Below the pieces are notes generated by a model that saw only the letters and a list, made by a program, of their open reading frames with translations, did not search any database and was not told where the DNA came from. A stretch of 5,124 nucleotides of DNA from an uncultured Flavobacteriia bacterium (GTDB taxonomy: Bacteria > Bacteroidota > Bacteroidia > Flavobacteriales_D > Crocinitomicaceae): contig CAIYXD010000471.1 in assembly GCA_903930085.1 (NCBI GenBank), positions 1-5,124 on the forward strand. The letters are read 5' to 3'. Both the position numbers and the translations under genes were made by a program. This document shows positions 1-4,798 of this stretch, one piece after another (position 1 is the first letter of the stretch; each line of letters begins with the position of its first letter).

Positions 1-192
1 GTTGTATATGATAGTAATTCAGGTGATTTTAAAGTAAATGCGATTCAAAGTGAAGCGTGCCCAATCCAACTGTCAATTTCCAACAACAAAGAAGGTAATT
101 TTCAATACGTAAATGCCCTAGCAACGCCACTATCTATTATTCAATCTAAGCTTCTCTACTATATTTCTTTACACGATTCAAGTAAAAAATAA
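1..192 (+). CDS. C-terminal end of an unrecognised protein (5' end outside window)
   Basis: Frame 1 is open from the first base to a TAA at 190-192, giving the last 63 residues of a protein, from VVYDSNSGDFKVNA to ISLHDSSKK. No ATG, GTG or TTG occurs in this frame, so the gene must begin to the left of the window. An open frame of this length in such AT-rich DNA, with mixed codon use and a Lys-rich polar C-terminus, suggests a real coding end, but I recognise no domain. The single Cys and the hydrophobic stretch near LSIIQSKLLYYISL are the only notable residues. It converges with the minus-strand barrel gene, with 94 bp between the two stops. It could still be a chance open frame. Confidence 0.5.
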   Translation, partial: VVYDSNSGDFKVNAIQSEACPIQLSISNNKEGNFQYVNALATPLSIIQSKLLYYISLHDSSKK

Positions 193-286
193 AAAGAAGA
201 TTTGTTTTCTAAATAAGCGCATAAAAATAAGCACAATAGATAGTTCTATTTGAATTAATACTTACAGCTGTAAAAGTGAAACGAAA

Positions 287-934
287 TTAATTTACCTTTT
301 TAAAATAATGCGTGAAACCAAACCCTACGATTAAAAAGGAAGTCGTTCTATTAAATTCTTTCGGGTCATAGCCGCCAAAAGTTTCCAAGCCAATCATACT
401 TGGTTTATATCCAAAACCTTGAAATGCATAACTGATAAAAAGGCGATAGGATGAAAATTCATCTACCGTTAATATAAAACCAACTGAAGGTTCTAAATAC
501 GTTGAATTTACTTGCAGTATAGATTTTCCAAGTGAATCGCCACGGTCAGAAGTAAAATAGTTTTGATCGTATCCAAATTTCACGCTTAAATCCGTTGCAA
601 AACGTTCGTTGTGAAATTTTTCCCATCCTGCTTTCAGGAAAACACCACCAGAATGAACGCCGCCACTTACCGCTGTTGGAACTTTGAATTCATTGATTGC
701 AAAATACGAATAGCGAAGTCCTGCGCCAGCAATAAAATTATTTTTCATTGCGAATTGGTAATATGGCGCAGCAGAAACAAGGCCTTGCATGATGTTTTTG
801 AACGCTTTATTGGAAAATGCATTTGGCAAACCCAATTCTATGTTGAGTGTATGCTTGCGCTCAAACGCCTGCGCCTTCGAAAGAAATGGAGCAAAACAAA
901 GCACTGCGATATATATATATTGGTTACGACTCAT
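287..934 (-). CDS. Secreted outer-membrane beta-barrel-like protein
   Basis: This is a 215-residue protein beginning at ATG (934-932). Residues 1-23 form a signal peptide with a short polar start, a hydrophobic core (IYIAVLCFAPFL) and a likely signal peptidase I site after SKAQA. The mature part alternates short stretches rich in aromatic residues and Gly (AGAGLRYSYFAI, LSVKFGYDQNYF, FISYAFQGFGY, FLIVGFGFTHYF) separated by polar turns. This is the pattern of a small outer-membrane barrel of roughly 8 strands, and its last strand sits at the C-terminus as expected for BAM substrates. The family resembles the many uncharacterised barrel proteins of Bacteroidota, and no ligand can be named. It lies 87 bp downstream of the response regulator on the same strand, so it may be co-transcribed or a regulatory target. 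An (AT)6 run lies inside its signal-peptide codons. The barrel class is fairly secure; the function is unknown. Confidence 0.82.
   Translation of the reverse strand: MSRNQYIYIAVLCFAPFLSKAQAFERKHTLNIELGLPNAFSNKAFKNIMQGLVSAAPYYQFAMKNNFIAGAGLRYSYFAINEFKVPTAVSGGVHSGGVFLKAGWEKFHNERFATDLSVKFGYDQNYFTSDRGDSLGKSILQVNSTYLEPSVGFILTVDEFSSYRLFISYAFQGFGYKPSMIGLETFGGYDPKEFNRTTSFLIVGFGFTHYFKKVN
909..920. repeat. (AT)6 dinucleotide run inside signal-peptide codons
   Basis: Six uninterrupted AT units fall in codons 5-9 (Gln5 to Ile9; the YIYI codons) of the minus-strand barrel gene. Gain or loss of one unit would shift the frame within the signal peptide. The run is short, so slippage may be rare, and it may simply reflect the Tyr-Ile codons. 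Confidence 0.6.
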
Positions 935-1021
935 GAATTGTGAAAGTACAAAAATTAATTAAAAATTGTTTACATCCGATTTTATCTGTTTCTGTTCTAC
1001 TTTCCAAGTCAAAAAAAAGTA

Positions 1022-1675
1022 TTAGGGCAGTTGAAATAAACCTTTTTTTATAGCATAAATAACCATTCCAACCGGATTTCGAGCATTTGTTTTGATTGCA
1101 ATTCTAGCTTTGTAACCTTCAATAGTCCGTATACTTTTGAATAAAATTTCCGCTATTTCACTGTTGGACTTTTCCTGACAAATCAACAGTAATACTTCCA
1201 TTTCTTTTTTTGTCAATGAATCATCTGAAAAAATTGGATTAATATCTTCTGAATGAATTAATTGATGAAGCAGAATCTTTGAAATATCCTCGTTAAAATA
1301 ATAGCCTTGGTTATGTACTGAAAAGATTGCCTCCAACATGGTTTCAAAACTGCAGTTTTTATCTAAATAGGCCCTTGCTCCTTTTGTGAAAAATTCAGAA
1401 ATGAATAAATTATCGTAATACATGCTCAACATGATCACTTTAATTTCGGGGAATTCCACTTTTAAAATATCAAATGTCTCCGTTCCATTCAAGTTAGGCA
1501 TATTAATATCTAACAATAAAATGTCAATCTTTTCATGTTTCAACTGATCTAAAGCAACTTGGCCATCTTCCGCAGCAAAAACTAAATCAATTGAATCTTC
1601 TTGCTCGAATAAAGCAGCATAGCCTTCACGCACAATTTTGTGGTCTTCCGCAATAGCAATTTTTATTTTTTTCAA
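1022..1675 (-). CDS. NarL/FixJ-family response regulator (REC + LuxR-type HTH), TTG start
   Basis: This 217-residue, two-domain transcription factor is of typical NarL/FixJ length. The receiver domain (about residues 4-120) has the acidic pair Glu10-Asp11, phospho-acceptor Asp56 in LLLDINMPNLNG, Ser84 at the switch Thr/Ser position and conserved Lys106. The LuxR/GerE-type helix-turn-helix (about 152-214) starts at LTKKEMEVL, contains SNSEIAEIL and the recognition segment SIRTIEGYKARI, and ends in the NPVGMVIYAIKKGLF tail typical of Bacteroidota members. It is expected to bind DNA as a dimer after phosphorylation by a histidine kinase, but no kinase is encoded in the window. The start is TTG at 1675-1673: the frame upstream reaches a stop at 1717-1715 without any ATG or GTG, and this TTG places KKIKIAIAEDH exactly where family members begin. 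It lies 108 bp after the DUF4924 gene, so separate transcription is possible. The target genes are unknown; the adjacent barrel gene is an obvious candidate. Confidence 0.93.
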   Translation of the reverse strand: MKKIKIAIAEDHKIVREGYAALFEQEDSIDLVFAAEDGQVALDQLKHEKIDILLLDINMPNLNGTETFDILKVEFPEIKVIMLSMYYDNLFISEFFTKGARAYLDKNCSFETMLEAIFSVHNQGYYFNEDISKILLHQLIHSEDINPIFSDDSLTKKEMEVLLLICQEKSNSEIAEILFKSIRTIEGYKARIAIKTNARNPVGMVIYAIKKGLFQLP

Positions 1676-1783
1676 ATTATAAAAGTATACGATTTTAAAA
1701 TGGTAATAAACAACTTAGAAAAACAGAATAGATACATTCAGACATTTCTAATTGTTTAAACTTTAAACTTGGGAGTGAATATT

Positions 1784-2335
1784 CTAATTCTTCAAAAAAT
1801 TCAATTCTCCCTTCTGCATTTGATTGTAGGCGCGAGAAATATACGCTAAAACAATCCGCATGGCGTCAAATGCTTCTTCTGTTTCGGCACTAATTTCTTT
1901 TCCTTTCAAGCGCAAGAGTAATTTCATGTATAACGCTTGAAACAATATTTCGATTGTATTCTTGTCTTTCAAGTTAGATTTCTCTTTAAATTCTTCAATA
2001 AATGGCAAAGCTGCTTCAAAAAGAGTTTTATACTTTTCGTCATTTGCCAAATTCATCAGGGTATTGTGCAGGTAGGAAATTTCCACCAACACATCTTTTA
2101 AATCGTGAAGATGTCCGATTTTTTCAATCTTTTGGGATTGCATTTGTGTGATCAATCCGCTGTACCAAGCTCTATATTGCTCTACAAATGAATGATCTGG
2201 TAATTGCGGGCGTACATATTTTTCCATAATTACTTCCAAATCAAAATTATACGCACGGATCAGATCTTCAATTTGATACATGTACAAAATGTATTCAGCA
2301 ATATTTTCGCTTTTCTTTTGTTGGGAGATGAACAT
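1784..2335 (-). CDS. DUF4924 family protein
   Basis: This is a 183-residue, mostly alpha-helical soluble protein without a signal peptide or membrane segment. I recognise the N-terminal signature FISQQKKSENIAEYILYMYQIEDLIRA (residues 2-28), characteristic of the Bacteroidota family DUF4924. It is followed by a WYSGLI segment (57-62), HLHDLKDVLVEISYLHNTL (75-93) and a Lys-rich, all-helical C-terminal half ending in AYNQMQKGELNFLKN. No catalytic motif is visible, and I know of no established function for the family. Its ATG is only 9 bp beyond the stop of the OmpH/Skp-like lipoprotein gene, so the two are very probably one transcriptional unit. That points to a cytoplasmic role linked to the neighbouring envelope genes, which is inference. 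The family assignment is from memory of the signature. Confidence 0.85.
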   Translation of the reverse strand: MFISQQKKSENIAEYILYMYQIEDLIRAYNFDLEVIMEKYVRPQLPDHSFVEQYRAWYSGLITQMQSQKIEKIGHLHDLKDVLVEISYLHNTLMNLANDEKYKTLFEAALPFIEEFKEKSNLKDKNTIEILFQALYMKLLLRLKGKEISAETEEAFDAMRIVLAYISRAYNQMQKGELNFLKN

Positions 2336-2344
2336 TTTTTGTTT

Positions 2345-2947
2345 TTAATTCTTTAAATCTTTTTCTATTTCCGACTGTTTTTCATTTAGAAACGCAGTAA
2401 ATTCTTTCGTCACATCCATGGCAGAATTGATGAAATTGATTTGACCTCCTTGACCGTGGATTAACAATAAATCAATGCCGTTTTCTTCGCTGAATTGTTT
2501 GCCGAAAACTTCAATTTTCTTTCCAATCACCTCTAATTTTTCCATCGTTTCTTTTTCCAATTTCCCACCTTCTTCCTGCTGGTATTGCATCAGTGAAGCC
2601 TCCATTTGCTGGGCTTTTTGTTGGATTTGCATTTGGTCATTTTCGGACAACATGCCACTTCTCAATCGCTCGTTATTTCGAAGGATAAAATTCTGGTATT
2701 CATTTTGGCGACGTTGCACTTCTTTTTGAAATTTCTCTTGTTTTTTCGTGACAATTGCCTCTTCGTTCTTGAAATAATCGAAATAAACTTTAAGGCTATC
2801 GCTACTATAATAGGCGATTTTCAAACCTTTCATGTCTCTTTTTTCAACTTTAGGCGTTGTGTTTTCTTTCGATTCTTCTTTTTTTCCTTTTCCACACGAT
2901 ACTACTGCAAAAAGTATAGCTGCACCAACAAGAATAATTTTATTCAT
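2345..2947 (-). CDS. OmpH/Skp-family lipoprotein
   Basis: This is a 200-residue exported protein. Residues 1-17 are a lipoprotein signal peptide (MNKIILVGAAILFAVVS) with a lipobox ending at Cys18, so the mature protein should be lipid-anchored. A polar Lys/Glu-rich linker (19-40) leads to LKIAYYSSDSLKVYFDYF (42-59), equivalent to the start of the OmpH/Skp core. A long Gln/Glu/Lys-rich coiled coil follows (about 60-150; KFQKEVQRRQNEYQNFILRNNERL and later QIQQKAQQMEASLMQYQQ), then a beta-forming end (GIDLLLIHGQGGQINFIN, 157-174) and a helical tail. This order matches Skp, the trimeric periplasmic chaperone that holds unfolded outer-membrane proteins. Classical Skp is soluble, whereas this member carries a lipid anchor. 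It sits 32 bp after the 84-residue gene and 9 bp before the DUF4924 gene, in an operon-like row. A chaperone role is inferred from the family; a structural envelope role is possible. Confidence 0.88.
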   Translation of the reverse strand: MNKIILVGAAILFAVVSCGKGKKEESKENTTPKVEKRDMKGLKIAYYSSDSLKVYFDYFKNEEAIVTKKQEKFQKEVQRRQNEYQNFILRNNERLRSGMLSENDQMQIQQKAQQMEASLMQYQQEEGGKLEKETMEKLEVIGKKIEVFGKQFSEENGIDLLLIHGQGGQINFINSAMDVTKEFTAFLNEKQSEIEKDLKN

Positions 2948-2979
2948 TTTTTTATTTTTTAAATTTTATACCGATATAA

Positions 2980-3234
2980 TTATAGCGCAGGATTTGTGCG
3001 ATTTTTAAAAGCACTTTCCCAATCGCTCCGCATTTCCAAAAATCGTTTTAAACAATTGCTTAATAATTCTGGTGTTAACATGTTTTCCAATTCGTCCAAG
3101 GTAGCAATATCCGACTCCCCTATTTTAAAGGATTGTTCAAATTGACCCAATTCTATTTTTAAAATGTACTTAGCATTGTAATTCAGAATTTGAATTTTAT
3201 ATCTTTCGTGCGGAATTTCTTTAACTGTTCTCAT
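2980..3234 (-). CDS. Small hypothetical protein (84 aa)
   Basis: This small protein starts at ATG 3234-3232 and ends in TAA at 2982-2980. I do not recognise a named family. The first half looks like a short antiparallel beta unit (RYKIQILNYNAKYILKIELGQFEQSFKIG), and the second half is helical (TLDELENMLTPELLSNCLKRFLEMRSDWESAFKNR), followed by TNPAL. It has no signal peptide or membrane segment, so it should be cytoplasmic. It lies 32 bp upstream of the OmpH/Skp-like lipoprotein gene in the same direction and is the first gene of an apparent three-gene unit. A terminator for the preceding siaC-like gene stands in the gap before it, so a promoter of its own is expected near 3235-3283. No good -7/-33 pair with sensible spacing was found there. 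Balanced amino-acid composition and the clean context favour a real gene. Confidence 0.75.
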   Translation of the reverse strand: MRTVKEIPHERYKIQILNYNAKYILKIELGQFEQSFKIGESDIATLDELENMLTPELLSNCLKRFLEMRSDWESAFKNRTNPAL

Positions 3235-3283
3235 AGGAATTTACAAAAATAATAGAATTAACAAATTGTACTTCGTTAAAATC

Positions 3284-3310
3284 AAAAAAAGCACCTTATT
3301 GAGATGCTTT
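3284..3310 (-). terminator. Intrinsic terminator of the siaC-like gene
   Basis: Read on the minus strand, the arms AAAGCATC (3310-3303) and GGTGCTTT (3295-3288) form an 8-bp stem containing one U-G wobble, with the 7-base loop TCAATAA. The T-run complementary to A3284-A3290 follows. It begins 30 bp after the siaC stop. On the plus strand the wobble becomes a C-A mismatch and no T-run follows, so the signal is directional. It separates siaC from the downstream three-gene group. Confidence 0.72.
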
Positions 3311-3339
3311 GGTGTTTTTGGAGACGAAATAAATTGCAA

Positions 3340-3741
3340 TTAAATCGCAACGGCAATATCCGGATCAATGTATTCTTTGAATTCAAAAGGCACTTTCACC
3401 ATGTAGGCATAATCTTGGCCTACTTCGTACATATCTTCGTCTGTCTGACGGTAATACCATTCTACGTGCGCGAAATTACCTTTATCAACTAGCTCGTTCA
3501 ACTTATACAATAAAAAAAGAATTCGCTTAGAGGAGGAAATATTGAAATACTCCAAGTCAATTTTAACTGTTGTATTTACGCGAGGATCTAATAGATAGGA
3601 TTCGAACCAACTCAAAACAGGAAGCCAAAATTCGTCCGGTTGATCTGGAATCGAACGACCTTTTATTTCCATCAACCCATTTTCTTTTGAAAATAGAACA
3701 TACGGCGTATGTGGTGTTGGTTGAATGAGCAAATCCTCCAT
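3340..3741 (-). CDS. SiaC family (DUF1987) regulatory protein, phospho-site Thr replaced by Ile
   Basis: This 133-residue protein is close to the family's usual length of about 125-130. It shows the DUF1987/SiaC layout: a beta-hairpin start with TPHTPYVLFSKENGLMEIKGRSIPDQPDEFWLPVLSWFESYL (9-50), the central strand VKIDLEYFNISSSKRIL (59-75), helix LLYKLNELVDKG, strand HVEWYYRQTDEDMYEVGQDYA and a short C-terminal helix. In Pseudomonas aeruginosa, SiaC is phosphorylated on a Thr in the Asn-Thr-Ser-Ser motif by SiaB, is dephosphorylated by SiaA, and controls the diguanylate cyclase SiaD. Here the motif reads Asn67-Ile68-Ser69-Ser70-Ser71-Lys72, so the acceptor Thr is Ile, with Ser on its C-terminal side. 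No SiaA-, SiaB- or SiaD-like gene is in the window. The gene appears to stand alone: 183 bp lie upstream, and a terminator follows. The family is recognised from the motif and overall pattern; the partner and output are unknown. Confidence 0.88.
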   Translation of the reverse strand: MEDLLIQPTPHTPYVLFSKENGLMEIKGRSIPDQPDEFWLPVLSWFESYLLDPRVNTTVKIDLEYFNISSSKRILFLLYKLNELVDKGNFAHVEWYYRQTDEDMYEVGQDYAYMVKVPFEFKEYIDPDIAVAI

Positions 3742-3924
3742 GTATAGTTTAATTTACATTGCAATTTGCACATATTTTTTTAATTAACGTTGACTATTTC
3801 TACAAATAACGGAATTGTGTAGACGAATTGATTCCTGTGGCGACGAATAATATTGATTAATAAGAACTTACGGTAAATCTGTTTTTTTTTAGTATTCAAT
3901 CGAAAACTGTGTAAAAAAAACGTG

Positions 3925-4536
3925 TCAAAAAACAGTCCCTGTTCCATACATTAATCCAAACGCTTTCACGCCAAGCGAATAATTCACACCCATATACATG
4001 ACAAAATTTTCACCTCGGCAAATTTTAATCCTAGAAGCAAGAATTGGCGCAAAACGAACAGAATTTGAAGTATTGAAAATCATACTTACCAAAGGTCCCA
4101 TTTCCAATTCAATTTTTGATTTTTTATCTATTTTAAAATCCATCACCTTAAACACAAGTCCAGTCCCGATAGTAGGAGATGCTTTTTCGTAAACTAAATT
4201 ACCATTCACTAAAAACTGCTTGCTTTCTGTTGCAATGTTTAGGAAAACGGGGATTCTCATTACCTTTTCAGGTCGAAATTCCGAGAAAAATAAAACAGAG
4301 CTGGTAGCAAGAACTACCGATTCGTTCTGGAGAATTTCGTTTTGCTGACTGGTTGAAATAAATAATAAATTTTGTCCAAAACTTAATTCAAAATTACTTT
4401 TTAAATCTGTTGAATCTTTTCCTGCGCTAAAAAAACTAAATCTTGACTTTTTAGATGTAACATCCGATTTTTCATCTTGGGAAAAAACAAAAACGGTTAG
4501 GGAAAATTGAAATAAAATAAAGATTAATATTTTCAT
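3925..4536 (-). CDS. Secreted protein, probable outer-membrane barrel
   Basis: This 203-residue protein starts at ATG 4536-4534 after an A-rich leader. Residues 1-20 form a signal peptide with a long hydrophobic core (ILIFILFQFSLTVFVF) and a likely cut at or near SQ-DEK, a form common in Flavobacteriia. A short Lys/Ser/Asp-rich stretch (21-44) precedes alternating hydrophobic and polar strands: NFELSFGQNLLFIST, VVLATSSVLFFSEF, RIPVFLNIAT, PTIGTGLVFKVMDFKI, SKIELEMGPLVSMIF, RFAPILASRIKI, NFVMYMGVNYSLGV. The protein ends in GTGTVF with a terminal Phe, as expected for barrels inserted by BAM. I recognise no specific family. It is divergent from the YqgE/AlgH-like gene across a 262-bp spacer and 183 bp upstream of siaC on the same strand. 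The T-tracts at its end suggest it is transcribed alone. Export is well supported; the barrel fold is likely; the function is unknown. Confidence 0.75.
   Translation of the reverse strand: MKILIFILFQFSLTVFVFSQDEKSDVTSKKSRFSFFSAGKDSTDLKSNFELSFGQNLLFISTSQQNEILQNESVVLATSSVLFFSEFRPEKVMRIPVFLNIATESKQFLVNGNLVYEKASPTIGTGLVFKVMDFKIDKKSKIELEMGPLVSMIFNTSNSVRFAPILASRIKICRGENFVMYMGVNYSLGVKAFGLMYGTGTVF
3927..3943 (-). terminator. Possible intrinsic terminator overlapping the end of the secreted-protein gene
   Basis: On the minus strand, AACAG (3943-3939) and CTGTT (3935-3931) form a 5-bp stem with the 3-base loop GGA, extendable by two G-U pairs. The T-run 3932-3927 follows. It lies in the last codons and runs into the TGA (3927-3925). 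A second T8 tract (complement of A3913-A3920) follows the stop and could aid release. The stem is short, so the call is tentative. Confidence 0.35.
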
Positions 4537-4560
4537 TTTTTTCGATTAATTAGTACTAAA

Positions 4561-4597
4561 TTCAAAGTTTTGCATAAAATGTTTCGTAAACTTTAAA
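4561..4597. repeat. Inverted repeat upstream of the secreted-protein gene
   Basis: Arms TTCAAAGTTT (4561-4570) and AAACTTTAAA (4588-4597) match as an inverted repeat with one mismatch and a 17-base spacer. In minus-strand RNA the mismatch becomes a G-U pair, so a 10-bp leader hairpin could form 24 bp upstream of the ATG. It could equally be a two-half-site operator. The right arm 10-mer also occurs at 1758-1767. Confidence 0.4.
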
Positions 4598-4751
4598 GAA
4601 TTTCCGATTTCAAAATTGGTTGAATCTAAGTGATTTGGAGTTTCTTTTAAGTAAAACTAACTTTATTTTTGTAATTTAAGTTGGTACTGATTTGCATCAT
4701 CAGAAAATAGTTTAAAAAACAGTTTGTTTTAATCCTTTTTTGAATTCAAAA

Positions 4752-4759
4752 TAAATTTG
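4752..4759 (+). promoter_or_regulatory. Bacteroidota -7 box (TAAATTTG) upstream of the YqgE/AlgH-like gene
   Basis: TAAATTTG fits the Bacteroidota -7 consensus TAnnTTTG exactly. It lies 39 bp upstream of the proposed TTG start, which would leave a leader of roughly 30 bases. The nearest upstream TTG that could serve as the -33 element (4724-4726) is 25 bp away, longer than the usual spacing of about 19-20. A second match, TATTTTTG at 4664-4671, has a similarly long 26-bp spacing to a TTG at 4635-4637. Confidence 0.4.
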
Positions 4760-4798
4760 GCTTATATTAGTTTTAATTTCATTTTTAATCCTTTCAGA

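Noticed and set aside
235..273. Hairpin AATAGA-TAGT-TCTATT (235-250) and 12-bp palindrome TTACAGCTGTAA (262-273) between convergent genes
   Set aside because: The first is a weak AT-rich stem without a proper T-run on either strand. About one perfect 12-bp palindrome is expected by chance in a window of this size, so neither can be called a terminator or operator.
611..943. A 110-residue open frame on the plus strand
   Set aside because: It lies almost wholly antisense to the barrel gene, whose signal peptide and barrel pattern are clear. Its translation has no recognisable domain.
1013..1020. T8 run after the response-regulator stop as a terminator
   Set aside because: The only pairing partner is the A-run in the last codons, giving an all A-T stem apart from one pair with a loop of nearly 30 bases.
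1755..1769. GTTTAAACTTTAAAC as a terminator of the DUF4924 gene
   Set aside because: The stem would be six pairs, nearly all A-T, with a 3-base loop and no T-run after it on the minus strand.
2475..2962. Two overlapping plus-strand open frames of 84 and 118 codons
   Set aside because: They are antisense to the OmpH/Skp-like gene. Their Phe/Cys/Ser-rich composition is what the complement of a Lys/Glu-rich coiled coil produces.
3244..3251. TATTTTTG -7-like box on the minus strand just before the 84-residue gene
   Set aside because: It lies only about 10 bp before the ATG, leaving almost no leader, and no TTG lies at a suitable distance upstream.
3304..3492. Plus-strand open frame of 62 codons
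   Set aside because: It begins inside the terminator stem and is antisense to the siaC-like gene, with no coding features.
3760..3770. Inverted repeat TGCAA-T-TTGCA upstream of the siaC-like gene
   Set aside because: Five-base half-sites occur several times by chance in 5 kb, and nothing else marks this one as an operator.
3998..4192. Plus-strand open frame of 64 codons
   Set aside because: It is antisense to the secreted-protein gene and has no recognisable domain.
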